34,862 nt of DNA from Treponema sp. (GTDB taxonomy: Bacteria > Spirochaetota > Spirochaetia > Treponematales > Breznakiellaceae), in NCBI GenBank assembly GCA_031279555.1, contig JAITIK010000102.1:1-34862 (forward strand). Direction: 5' to 3'. This document shows positions 15,694 to 24,210 of this stretch, one piece after another. The position numbers were made by a program, and so were the translations under genes. Numbering within the stretch: the stretch's first letter is position 1; every line of letters starts with the position of its first letter. The notes under the pieces were generated by a model. It was given only the letters and a program-made list of their open reading frames with translations. It was not told where the DNA came from and ran no database searches.

Positions 15694-18600
15694 ATGGCAA
15701 AGCAAAAACTGAAAAATGTCTATTTCTTCGGAGAGGGAAACACCGAAGGAAACGCCGAAATGAAGGATATACTTGGCGGCAAAGGCGCTAATTTAGCGGA
15801 AATGAGCAGACTCGGAATACCGGTTCCGCCTGGGTTCACCATTTCAACCGAAGTGTGCGCCGCATATTATGAAAATAGAAAGAAATATCCTGAAGGTCTT
15901 GAAAAAGATGTCGCGGCAAACTTAAAAAGACTTGAAAAATTGATGGGGAAAAAATTGGGCGATCCGAAAGATCCGCTCCTGGTTTCCGTACGTTCGGGCG
16001 CTCCGGTTTCCATGCCCGGCATGATGGACACCATTCTTAATCTGGGCATCAATGATCGCGCGGTGGAAGGACTTGCAAAAAAAACAGGCAACCTCCGTTT
16101 CGCATGGGACGCATACCGAAGGTTTATTCAAATGTACGGCGATGTGGTGATGGAAGTCCCGCATAAAAATTTTGAAGCCGTGATAAAACGGATAAAAGAA
16201 GAAAAAGGCGCGCGGCTTGACACCGATTTGGACGCGGACGATTTGCGGCGGTTAGTGGAAGAATATAAAGAAATTGTACGGGAAGGAACGGGAAAAGATT
16301 TTCCGCAGGATCCGCACGAGCAATTATGGGGCGCGATAGGCGCGGTTTTCAGTTCATGGAACAACGAACGCGCCATAAAATACCGCCAAATCAATGAAAT
16401 TAAAAATGTGAAAGGCACCGCGGTAAATGTGCAGTCAATGGTTTTTGGAAATATGGGCGAAAGTTCCGGCACCGGAGTCTGTTTCAGCCGCGATCCTTCA
16501 ACTGGTGAAAATATTTTTTACGGCGAATACCTTATGAACGCCCAGGGAGAAGATGTGGTCGCCGGCATCAGAACGCCCGAAAAAATAGCCACTCTGGAAC
16601 AGAGGAATAAAAAGATTTACGATCAGCTTGTAAAAATCAGAAACAAATTGGAAAAGCATTTTCGTGACATGCAGGATATGGAATTCACGGTTCAGGACGG
16701 AAAATTGTTCCTTTTGCAAACCAGAAGCGGGAAGCGCACCGGCGCCGCGGCTGTAAAAATCGCGGTAGATATGGTGAACGAAAAACTCATCGCCAAAAAA
16801 ACGGCGATTATGCGCGTTACTCCCGACTTGCTGGATCAGGTGCTCCATCCCATGATCGAAGCCAACGCCTTGAAAGAAGCCCAACCGCTGACAAAGGGCA
16901 TCGAAGCTTCTCCAGGCGCCGGTTGCGGACGGATCGTATTTTCCGCTCAGGAAGCCGAAAACTGGCACGAGCGCGGGGAAAAGGTGCTGCTTGTGCGTCA
17001 GGAGACCAGCCCGGAAGATATAGGCGGCATGGTGGTTTCGCAGGGCATCCTCACCTCGACCGGCGGCAAGACAAGCCACGCCGCCGTTGTCGCGCGCGGT
17101 CTCGGCGCCCCCTGCATTGTAGGCGCGAAAGACGTTGCCATTCAGGGCGATCATGTCGTCATCGGGGAAAAAACCTTGAGAGAAGGGGACTGGATCACCA
17201 TCGACGGTTCAATGGGCGATGTGTATGAAGGGCAGCTTCCGCTGGTGAAGCCTGAAATTTCGTCCGAAATGAAAACGTTCTTGCTCTGGTGCGACAACAT
17301 CCGCGCAGGAGTTGTACGAGGCGGCATTAAAGGGTTTGAAGTGCGCGCCAACGCGGATCAGCCGGAAGACGCGAAACGCGCGTTTGATTTTGGCGCTCAA
17401 GGCGTGGGCTTGTGCCGCACCGAACATATGTTCTTTGACAAGGAAAAGCTCATCCACTTCCGCGCCATGATCGTGGCGGATTCGCTTGAAGAACGCAAGG
17501 AAGCGTTGAAAAAGATACTTTCGCTTCAGCAAAAGGATTTTTATGGCATATTCAAGGCTATGGCGGGGCGTCCGGTTACCATTCGGCTTCTGGATCCGCC
17601 GCTCCATGAATTCGTCCCCCATACACAGGAAGAGACCCAGGAATTGGCGGATCATCTCGGCGTGTCAATAGAAACCCTCCAGCCCAAGATCGACAGGCTC
17701 AAAGAGCAGAACCCCATGCTTGGACACCGCGGCTGCCGTCTTGCGGTCACCTACCCCGAAATCTACGATATGCAGGTTGAAGCCGTCGCGCGCGCGGCCG
17801 TTCAATGCCTGAAAGAAACCGTCCCGGTTCAACCGGAAATCATGATTCCGATTGTAGTGACTGCGCGGGAACTCAAGTTGCTCCGTCCCTGCGCGGAAGC
17901 GACTCTTACACGGGTGTTTGATGAAGAAAAAGTGCAGGTGTCGATAAAAATCGGCGCCATGATCGAAGTGCCGCGCGCCGCCATCCGTTCAGCCCATATC
18001 GCAAAGTACGCGGACTTCTTCAGTTTCGGCACTAATGATCTCACGCAGATGACTTTCGCCTTCAGCCGTGACGATGTGGCGGCGTTCCTGCCCGAATACC
18101 TCAAGAAAAACGTCCTTGACGTTGACCCGTTCAAATCCATTGATGAAGAAGGAGTGGGATTCCTCCTTCGCTATGCAACTGAGCAGGGGCGCGAGGTAAA
18201 CCCCAATCTCAAGGTCGGCATCTGCGGAGAACATGGCGGAGACCCCAAAACCATTGATTTCTGCTACCGCGCCGGTCTTAGTTACGTGTCTTGCTCCCCG
18301 TTCCGCGTGCCGCTCGCCCGCCTTGCGGCAGCCCAAGCGGTTCTCAACAATCCTGATATAGGCCGCGAGGAAGCGTCTGTGAAAGCGCCGTCCGCTCCAA
18401 AAAAACGCGGTCGTCCGGCAGGGAGGCAATCCGCTAGCTCCGCTGGCGCAAAAGCCGCTGAGTCTGTTGCGCCCGTCGCTAAAAAACGGGGGCGCCCCGC
18501 CCGCGTGAAAGTTGAGGCTCCAGCGGTTGAAACGGCGGCTCCGGTTGTGCAAAAAAAACGCGGCAGACCCGCCCGCGCAAAAGTTGAGGCTCCGGCGGTT

Positions 18601-18726
18601 GAGACGGCGGCTCCGGTTGTGCAAAAAAAACGCGGCAGACCCGCCCGCGCAAAAGTTGAGGCTCCGGCGGCTGAGACGGCGGCTCCGGCAACGCAAAAAA
18701 AACGCGGCAGACCCCGGAAAGCATAA
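15694..18726 (+). CDS. ppdK: Pyruvate, phosphate dikinase with a C-terminal AT-hook tail
   Basis: A 1010-residue protein. Residues 1 to about 893 are a complete PPDK, which interconverts pyruvate + ATP + Pi and PEP + AMP + PPi. The N-terminal ATP-grasp part contains VSVRSGAPVSMPGMMDT and SGTGVCFSRDPSTGE. The phosphohistidine swivel domain has GGKTSHAAVVARGLG with His462. The C-terminal TIM barrel has FGTNDLTQMTF and VGICGEHGGDP with catalytic Cys844. PPDK normally ends at about 875-900. Here a low-complexity tail (about 894-1010) follows, rich in Ala, Pro, Val, Lys and Arg, with five KKRGRP motifs at 903-908, 930-935, 954-959, 978-983 and 1002-1007, each a good AT-hook core. The tail is in frame with no sign of frameshift. 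The start follows GGAGG at 15685-15689. In anaerobes PPDK commonly serves glycolysis with PPi. What the tail does is unknown; DNA binding is inferred. Confidence 0.96.
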   Translation: MAKQKLKNVYFFGEGNTEGNAEMKDILGGKGANLAEMSRLGIPVPPGFTISTEVCAAYYENRKKYPEGLEKDVAANLKRLEKLMGKKLGDPKDPLLVSVRSGAPVSMPGMMDTILNLGINDRAVEGLAKKTGNLRFAWDAYRRFIQMYGDVVMEVPHKNFEAVIKRIKEEKGARLDTDLDADDLRRLVEEYKEIVREGTGKDFPQDPHEQLWGAIGAVFSSWNNERAIKYRQINEIKNVKGTAVNVQSMVFGNMGESSGTGVCFSRDPSTGENIFYGEYLMNAQGEDVVAGIRTPEKIATLEQRNKKIYDQLVKIRNKLEKHFRDMQDMEFTVQDGKLFLLQTRSGKRTGAAAVKIAVDMVNEKLIAKKTAIMRVTPDLLDQVLHPMIEANALKEAQPLTKGIEASPGAGCGRIVFSAQEAENWHERGEKVLLVRQETSPEDIGGMVVSQGILTSTGGKTSHAAVVARGLGAPCIVGAKDVAIQGDHVVIGEKTLREGDWITIDGSMGDVYEGQLPLVKPEISSEMKTFLLWCDNIRAGVVRGGIKGFEVRANADQPEDAKRAFDFGAQGVGLCRTEHMFFDKEKLIHFRAMIVADSLEERKEALKKILSLQQKDFYGIFKAMAGRPVTIRLLDPPLHEFVPHTQEETQELADHLGVSIETLQPKIDRLKEQNPMLGHRGCRLAVTYPEIYDMQVEAVARAAVQCLKETVPVQPEIMIPIVVTARELKLLRPCAEATLTRVFDEEKVQVSIKIGAMIEVPRAAIRSAHIAKYADFFSFGTNDLTQMTFAFSRDDVAAFLPEYLKKNVLDVDPFKSIDEEGVGFLLRYATEQGREVNPNLKVGICGEHGGDPKTIDFCYRAGLSYVSCSPFRVPLARLAAAQAVLNNPDIGREEASVKAPSAPKKRGRPAGRQSASSAGAKAAESVAPVAKKRGRPARVKVEAPAVETAAPVVQKKRGRPARAKVEAPAVETAAPVVQKKRGRPARAKVEAPAAETAAPATQKKRGRPRKA
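18481..18714 (+). repeat. 72-bp in-frame tandem repeat encoding AT-hook units
   Basis: Units begin at 18481, 18553, 18625 and 18697 (the last partial), each 24 codons: KKRGRPAR, then a spacer such as AKVEAPAVETAAPVVQ. Units two and three are almost identical in DNA, suggesting recent slippage or unequal crossing-over. A more diverged hook at 18400-18417 precedes them by 27 codons. Confidence 0.9.
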
Positions 18727-18800
18727 GGCGCCTGCCATCTTTTCGTACGCAATGACGGCGATACGCGCATTGCCGCCGCCATTGTTGTGATTGTAGATGG

Positions 18801-18823
18801 AATGGCTTCAAATTGAAGCCATT
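18801..18823. terminator. Hairpin after ppdK
   Basis: AATGGCTTCAA (18801-18811) and TTGAAGCCATT (18813-18823) pair perfectly around a single A. The following TCTTGATTT is only weakly U-rich, so termination is plausible but not certain. A third half copy (TTGAAGCC) follows at about 18830. Confidence 0.5.
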
Positions 18824-18861
18824 CTTGATTTGAAGCCGTCTTTGATAGGAGAATATGTGTT

Positions 18862-19995
18862 ATGCAATATGTAGAATTCGGAAAAACCGGAGCGAACGTT
18901 TCGCGGCTTGGCATGGGTTGTATGAGGCTTCCCTCTGTGGAAAAGGACGGAAAGACGGTCTTTGATGAGGAAAAAGGGATCGCCGTCATCAAACGGGCGT
19001 ATAATATCGGGGTGAACTACTTTGACACCGCGCCCTATTACTGTGACGGCGTGAGTGAAATCATCCTTGGGAAAGCGGTTAAAGGATTCCGCGATAAAAT
19101 TTTTCTGTCTACGAAAAACCCTATTGAAAATTCATCGGGCGATGATTTTGAGAAACGGCTTGAGCGTTCCCTGAAAAAACTTGATACAGATTATATAGAT
19201 TTTTATCATTTTTGGGGCATTAGCCTTGAAACATACGTCAACAGCATCTGCGCTAAAGACGGACCTATGGACAGAGTGAAAAAACTCAAAGAACAGGGTG
19301 TAGTGCGGCATATCAGTTTCTCTTTTCACGACAAAGCCGAGAATCTGTCGGAAATCCTGAAACGGGGTGAGGGCGCGCTTGAATCCCTGCTCTGCCAGTA
19401 CAATCTGCTTGACCGCTCCAATGAAGCCGGCATGAAACTTGCCCACATGTACGGACTTGGCGTTACGGTCATGGGGCCGGTGGGCGGAGGAAGGCTGGGG
19501 ATGCCCACGGAAGCGATCCGCGCCCTGCTCCCCGGCAAGCCTAAAAGTTCGGTGGAGATAGCCCTGCGTTTTGTATTCACCAATCCCAATGTCAATATCG
19601 CGCTTTCGGGCATGGGCGACATTGAAATGGTTGAAGAAAACGCGGCTATCGCAAGCAATACGTCTCCTTTGAACGCTGAAGAGAAGGCGCATCTTGAAGA
19701 GCAAGTCAAAGAAAACGAGCGGCTTTCGGAACTTTATTGTACAGGGTGCCGGTATTGTATGCCTTGTCCGCAAGACATCAACATACCGGAAATTTTTACG
19801 CTGATGAACTACCACCGTGTGTACGGACTTACGGACTATGCCCGCGGCAACTACGCGCAAATCGGCAAGGTTGACTGGCGCAAGTACAAAGACGCTTCCG
19901 CTTGCATTCAGTGTGGTGTGTGCGAAGAAAAGTGTCCGCAGAAACTGCCGATACGCAGGCAGCTTCAAGAAACGCATGAGACGCTCGCCAGCTAA
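18862..19995 (+). CDS. Aldo/keto reductase with a C-terminal 4Fe-4S ferredoxin-type domain
   Basis: A 377-residue protein. Residues 1 to about 280 are an NAD(P)H-dependent aldo/keto reductase barrel: FGKTGANVSRLGMGCMRLP at the N-terminus, NYFDTAPYYCDG carrying the catalytic Asp-Tyr pair, and a Lys further on in FLSTKNP. The C-terminal part has two cysteine clusters, CTGCRYCMPCP (about 294-304) and CIQCGVCEEKCP (about 353-364), typical of the subgroup annotated as iron-sulfur aldo/keto reductases in anaerobes. The substrate is unknown; the clusters suggest electron exchange with ferredoxin-like partners. AGGAG at 18847-18851 precedes the ATG by 10 nt. The gene follows ppdK by 135 nt with a hairpin between, so it may be separately expressed. 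Confidence 0.92.
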   Translation: MQYVEFGKTGANVSRLGMGCMRLPSVEKDGKTVFDEEKGIAVIKRAYNIGVNYFDTAPYYCDGVSEIILGKAVKGFRDKIFLSTKNPIENSSGDDFEKRLERSLKKLDTDYIDFYHFWGISLETYVNSICAKDGPMDRVKKLKEQGVVRHISFSFHDKAENLSEILKRGEGALESLLCQYNLLDRSNEAGMKLAHMYGLGVTVMGPVGGGRLGMPTEAIRALLPGKPKSSVEIALRFVFTNPNVNIALSGMGDIEMVEENAAIASNTSPLNAEEKAHLEEQVKENERLSELYCTGCRYCMPCPQDINIPEIFTLMNYHRVYGLTDYARGNYAQIGKVDWRKYKDASACIQCGVCEEKCPQKLPIRRQLQETHETLAS

Positions 19996-20057
19996 ATAAG
20001 CGCAAATGATCAAAAAAAGACGCCGGCAAAGCCGTGGTTTTTCCATTCTTATACCAT

Positions 20058-20181
20058 GAGGCTTTTTCAAAATGCGCCCTTTGGGGCGGTAAATTTTAAA
20101 AAAGCCTCTTATGAGGAACCTCTAAAAACGAGCGGATTCGCATCAAACAACTTATTTGATTTTCCCATCCGCTCTTTTTAG
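20058..20181. terminator. Two adjacent hairpins between convergent genes
   Basis: The first has arms GAGGCTTTTTCAAAAT (20058-20073) and ATTTTAAAAAAGCCTC (20093-20108), one mismatch. The second has arms around 20122-20136 (CTAAAAACGAGCGGA) and 20168-20181 (TCCGCTCTTTTTAG), one bulge, with an inner ATCAAA/TTTGAT stem. They separate the aldo/keto reductase (+) from crcB (-) and should terminate both. Confidence 0.65.
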
Positions 20182-20194
20182 AATTACGCGCCAA

Positions 20195-20572
20195 CTATTT
20201 TGCAATTATTATTTTATTCAACCACATTCCCAAAAATACAAATAATACGCACAACACGTTATTTAACAAAATATTTACAAGCGCGCGCTTAATATTGCCA
20301 TTGATAAAACACTGCGCCGTCTCCAATGAATATGTTGAGAAGGTTGTATAACCTCCCAGAAATCCGGTGATCAAAAACAACCTCCATTTGACATTCATTG
20401 AGAATAGATCGAATATATTTACCAAAAAACCTATTAACAACGCCCCAAAACAGTTGACAAAAAGAGTGGCGAGGGGAAATTTAACATTTATGGATGAATT
20501 GACAAATTGACTTGAGAAATATCGCAGCGACGCTCCAATTCCGCCGCCAATAACGACATATAAATAATGCAT
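20195..20572 (-). CDS. crcB: Fluoride ion channel CrcB/Fluc
   Basis: A 125-residue membrane protein of the Fluc family, which exports fluoride as a dual-topology dimer. Four hydrophobic segments are evident (about 1-20, 35-55, 65-85 and 98-120). Signatures: GGGIGASLRYFSS at the N-terminus, ATLFVNCFGALLIGF with the pore Asn, and GFLGGYTTFSTYS with the central Phe and Ser residues. Length is typical. The ATG is preceded by GGGAG about 10 nt upstream. Base composition is clearly more A+T rich than the flanking genes, which suggests acquisition or relaxed codon use. The leader is only about 65 nt from a possible TATTATAT -10, and I could not fold a full fluoride riboswitch in it. Confidence 0.95.
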   Translation of the reverse strand: MHYLYVVIGGGIGASLRYFSSQFVNSSINVKFPLATLFVNCFGALLIGFLVNIFDLFSMNVKWRLFLITGFLGGYTTFSTYSLETAQCFINGNIKRALVNILLNNVLCVLFVFLGMWLNKIIIAK

Positions 20573-21508
20573 TTTAACGCTCCCATATTACCGCTAGAAT
20601 GCGCGGACGCGGACATCGCCCTTGAATGGCAATATAATACATGAATAAAGCGAAGAATGCAACCGGGTTGGCGGGAAGAATGCGCCTAACGGTTTCAGAC
20701 GAGCGGGTTTCCCCATGTTATGAACCCGCCCCTTAATCTTGAGCTTCAAAAGCGTGAGCGAGGAAGGCGTTCATGTGGGGGACATTGGAAAATCCACCGT
20801 GAAAGGGGAAAAGTCCTGTGGAGATATTAAAGAAGTGATTGCGCCATGAAAGGGGATGCCATGCGGAAAACGAAAATCTATCTTTTGCTGTTATAACCGA
20901 AACGTTCCCCCAAACGCGCAGAGAGACAGTTTTGGGAAAGGCTCAATATATAAAACTTTGCCAACTTTTCGCACTGCCTCTCATTAGAAACTAACCCGGA
21001 AGCGTCTCATGTCTTACGTCAAATTCTAACCATACGAAAATAGCGCCGGTATCACCAACAGCGAAGTAGGTATGGAGTTGCCTTTGAAAAGACGGAAGAA
21101 ACTCAAAGTCCAATAAGCGGGAGAAGCCAAGCGTACTAGATGCCTTTATTCGCAGTGGAGTCTCATCCCCCGCTGAACCTTTGGTTCGCGCTTGCCGCAG
21201 TTGAAGCGGACGACGTTTGCAGAAATGAGCGGCAACCAGACGCTATTATAAATCTCCTTATCCCGGTTATGAGCCGCTTCGAACGCGAAGAACAAGCCTG
21301 TGGCAAATCGACATGGTTCACGCGATGGAGGCAATATATCGGGCGAATTTTGGTTCGCCTTTACCGTTACTGCTGAACGCTCCGTTAAAAAACGCTTGTC
21401 TCCTCAAATCCGGAATAGACAAGCGCATTAGATTCTTCCATGCGAGCGAGGCGTTAGCGCGCGGCTTTTTATGACGCGCCGCCGCTGCGGTACGGCAGCG
21501 CGCGTGTT
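20573..21508. other. 936-bp stretch with no convincing gene
   Basis: Contains short coding-like fragments: VSEEGVHVGDIGKSTVKGEK in a plus frame near 20750-20850, ending at a TGA, and a 78-codon plus frame at 21140-21376 with no ribosome-binding site. A half copy of the TTTTGGGAAAGG palindrome lies near 20931. The first 80 bp hold the crcB promoter and leader (minus strand). The stretch after 21380 has an imperfect GC-rich hairpin (CGCTGC/GCAGCG) before the phoR stop. I read it as intergenic DNA with gene remnants. Confidence 0.4.
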
Positions 21509-23290
21509 TTAACCGGCGCCGGTAGAGGATGCGTCTTTGCCAGCGTCAGGCGTCCGGGCCGGCTTAAAATAAACCGTCACCTTTGTCCCTTCACCCTCAC
21601 GGCTATCCAGCGTGATTTCCGCGTTATGCGCGGACGTTATATGCTTGACAATCGCAAGCCCGAGACCGGTGCCGCCCGTTTTTTTGGAGCGTGATTTGTC
21701 CACACGGTAAAACCGCTCAAACACCCTGCTTTGCGCTTCTTTGGAAATCCCGATGCCCGTATCCGATACGGACGCGGCGACAAGTTCGCCGCTTTCCGCA
21801 ACTTCAACCGTCACCGACCCGCCCGGCTTGTTGTACTTTATCGCGTTGTCTATCAGATTGAAAAACAGTTCCGCCATCATGGACGGGTTCGCATTGACAA
21901 CGGCGTCCGCGCCAATGGCGGCGCCATTGGCTTTTACGGTTACGGACACGCCCAATTCCGAGGCTTTTTGCGCAAGCGCCGCAGCGCTCTCCCGCGCCGC
22001 CGCGGCAAGGTTCACGGGGGCGAACAGTTCGCGGTTTTCCCCCTCGTCCAGACGCGACAGCAACATAATATCTTCGACCAGCGCGATCAAACGCCACGAC
22101 TCGTCTTTTATCTTGCGGATGAACGCGGCTTTGTCACGCTCCTGAACCATGCCGCTGTCCAGCAGTTCCGCGTAACCGGATATGCTGGTGAGCGGCGTTT
22201 TCAGTTCGTGGGAAACATTAGCCGAAAATTCGCGGCGCAGTTTCTCCGCTTTTGATTTTTCCGTAACGTCAAGGAACAGCAGAATCGCTCCATTGTCCGT
22301 AACCGGGCTGAAATACACACGGTAATCTCGCCCCGCCCTTTCCATATCCGTTTCGCCGCGATTTCCGGCCAGCGCGTTGCGCGTGTATTCCAGAAGCGTA
22401 ATATCGCGGAGAAGCTCAAGGATGTTTTTCCCTTCCATAGGCGCGTCCGCTTCGAAAATCCGCAGGACGCTCTTGTTCGCGGAAAGTATGATTCCGCGCC
22501 AGTCAAGCAACGCCGCCCCTTCGCTCATATTTTCCATAATGGCGTTTATGGCGTCCGACCGTTCCTGTAAAGACGCGAGTTGCCCGGCTATTTGCGCGCG
22601 CTGCTTCTCAATGGCGCGGACAAAGGGGGTGATCTCGTCATAGGGGGCGGCGATATCGCCGGCGGGGATTTCACCATCAAGGCGCATCGCGTTAAGCGGC
22701 TTGACAATACGGTTGGTGAGGGCGCCGGCGGCGATGTAACAGATGATGATCATGCAGATCAACACGCCGAAAACAGCGGGCAACGCCCGCCCAAACAACG
22801 CGAAGAAACTGCTGGTGGTTTTCGCGGCGCGCAAGATCAACCCGTTCGGCAGTTCCACCGCGTAATAGTACGTCTCCTGCCGCAAGGTGTTGGAAAAGCG
22901 GCGGCTTTCTCCAAAACCGGCGTTCCGCGCCGCGCGGATTTCTTCCCGTTCCCTATGATTTTCAAGCGTTTCCGCCTCAACAGCGCTGTCGTACAGCACG
23001 CTCCCATCCGGACCCACAATTGAAACGCGCGCATCTTCCGCGAGCGCGGAAAACGCTTTGTTCGCCGCGATCTCTTGCGCGAAATCGCGCCGGTCGAACT
23101 GGGCCGGTTCAGCCGCGTGAGCGACATTTGAACCGGCGAGCGCATCCTTGAGCAATTGAACCCGCCGCTTCACATCCGATTGCAGATAGATTGAAAATTG
23201 ATGGTAAAAAATGAGGCACAACACGCAAGAGGCGAGCGCAAGGCTCGCGCTGGTGAGCAGCGCCATACTCAAATAAATGCGTTTTTTCAT
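21509..23290 (-). CDS. phoR: PhoR-type sensor histidine kinase
   Basis: A 593-residue membrane kinase. TM1 is about 9-29, an extracytoplasmic domain about 35-165, TM2 about 167-190. A HAMP-like stretch is followed by a PAS domain (about 244-345; NMSEGAALLDWRGIILSANK). H-box: FSANVSHELKTPLTSISGYA with His361. Then NLIDNAIKYN (N-box), DTGIGI (G1) and RFYRVDKSRS through GTGLGLAIVK (F and G2). It phosphorylates the PhoB protein encoded directly upstream, with which it overlaps by 4 nt (ATGA). It is the last gene of the phosphate cluster. Signal input in the PhoR family comes through PstB/PhoU rather than direct phosphate sensing. The extracytoplasmic domain here is larger than in E. coli PhoR and resembles Gram-positive PhoR/WalK layouts. 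Confidence 0.93.
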   Translation of the reverse strand: MKKRIYLSMALLTSASLALASCVLCLIFYHQFSIYLQSDVKRRVQLLKDALAGSNVAHAAEPAQFDRRDFAQEIAANKAFSALAEDARVSIVGPDGSVLYDSAVEAETLENHREREEIRAARNAGFGESRRFSNTLRQETYYYAVELPNGLILRAAKTTSSFFALFGRALPAVFGVLICMIIICYIAAGALTNRIVKPLNAMRLDGEIPAGDIAAPYDEITPFVRAIEKQRAQIAGQLASLQERSDAINAIMENMSEGAALLDWRGIILSANKSVLRIFEADAPMEGKNILELLRDITLLEYTRNALAGNRGETDMERAGRDYRVYFSPVTDNGAILLFLDVTEKSKAEKLRREFSANVSHELKTPLTSISGYAELLDSGMVQERDKAAFIRKIKDESWRLIALVEDIMLLSRLDEGENRELFAPVNLAAAARESAAALAQKASELGVSVTVKANGAAIGADAVVNANPSMMAELFFNLIDNAIKYNKPGGSVTVEVAESGELVAASVSDTGIGISKEAQSRVFERFYRVDKSRSKKTGGTGLGLAIVKHITSAHNAEITLDSREGEGTKVTVYFKPARTPDAGKDASSTGAG

Positions 23291-24015
23291 ACCTCATCCT
23301 CTATTTTGTACCCTACGTTGCGTACGGTTTTAATAACGCCCCCCGCTTCCCCCAATTTTTGCCGAAGCGACTTGATATGCATGTCAACGGTTCTGCTGTC
23401 CCCAAAGTAATCGCTTCCCCAGATGCGAGTCAGGATGGTTTCGCGGGTTAGAACGACATTTTTTTTACGCATAAGGTAGCGCAACAATTCAAATTCCTTG
23501 TAGGTTATTACGGTTATTTCCGTTCCATTAACATGGACGGTGCGTTTGTTCGGGGAAAGGACAATGCCGCCCGCGCCGTGGATGGCGACAACGAGATCGG
23601 AGGGAGCGTCCGTTCTCGAATCGCTCCTGCGCAGAACCGCCCGAATGCGGGCAACAACCTCCACCACGGAGAAGGGCTTTGTGATGTAGTCGTCCGCGCC
23701 CAAGTCCAGACCTTTGACCCGATCATGCTCCGCGCCCTTTGCGGTGAGCATGATGACCGGGATTTTTTCCGTTTTCCCGAACGCCCTCATCTTTTTGAGA
23801 AGCGAAATCCCGTCTTCACCGGGGAGCATGATGTCCAACAGTATCAAATCGGGCGTTTTGGCGTCAGACCCTGCGGCGCGCGACGCGGCGTACAACGCTT
23901 CGTAAAAAAGCCTGCCGTCCGCGTAACCGGAAACGTCAAAGCCGGATTGAGTGAGGGCGTATAGCAACAGTTCCCGAATATTGTCGTCATCCTCTACTAC
24001 AAATATCTTGCGCAT
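23287..24015 (-). CDS. phoB: PhoB/PhoP-type response regulator
   Basis: A 242-residue OmpR-family regulator. Receiver domain: acidic pocket at VVEDDD (9-11), phosphoacceptor Asp61 in LILLDIMLPG, Thr and Lys in IMLTAKG and ITKPFS. Winged helix in the C-terminal 95 residues: YKEFELLRYLM, VLTRETILTRIWG, DSRTVDMHIKSLRQKLG, TVRNVGYK. The start at 24013-24015 is chosen because GAGGAG lies just upstream and family members begin at this residue; the frame continues upstream only through tandem repeats. It overlaps phoR by 4 nt. It is separated from phoU by 195 bp that contain three 46-bp repeats, so phoB-phoR may have their own transcript ends or promoter. Confidence 0.93.
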   Translation of the reverse strand: MRKIFVVEDDDNIRELLLYALTQSGFDVSGYADGRLFYEALYAASRAAGSDAKTPDLILLDIMLPGEDGISLLKKMRAFGKTEKIPVIMLTAKGAEHDRVKGLDLGADDYITKPFSVVEVVARIRAVLRRSDSRTDAPSDLVVAIHGAGGIVLSPNKRTVHVNGTEITVITYKEFELLRYLMRKKNVVLTRETILTRIWGSDYFGDSRTVDMHIKSLRQKLGEAGGVIKTVRNVGYKIEDEV

Positions 24016-24042
24016 TTCTCCTCGTTCTCCCTGAAACTGATC

Positions 24043-24190
24043 CGCGACGCAACGTTGCGCTGTATCACGACGCCGCCCAGCGTCGAGCCGCGACGCAACG
24101 TTGCGCTGTATCACGACGCCGCCCAGCGTCGAGCCGCGACGTAGCGTTGCGTTGTATCACGACGCCGCCCAGCGTCGAGCCGCGACGCAA
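24043..24190. repeat. Three 46-bp tandem repeats of paired hairpins between phoU and phoB
   Basis: Units at 24043-24088, 24089-24134 and 24135-24180 are followed by a 10-bp partial unit (24181-24190). Each unit has a palindrome GCAACGTTGC and a hairpin CGACGC/GCGTCG. Units one and two are identical; unit three differs at a few positions (for example GCAACGTTGC becomes GTAGCGTTGC). The period is not a multiple of three, so the array is not coding. Confidence 0.9.
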
Positions 24191-24210
24191 TTTTCCGCCA
24201 ATTAAAAAAA

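Noticed and set aside
18282-18992. Long minus-strand frames opposite the AT-hook repeats
   Set aside because: They are repeats read backwards; the plus-strand frame continues directly from PPDK and ends at a plausible stop.
20573-20640. Fluoride riboswitch in the crcB leader
   Set aside because: GGGCGATG appears on the minus strand, reminiscent of the crcB motif, but I could not form the pseudoknot and second stem. An Infernal search with the crcB model would decide.
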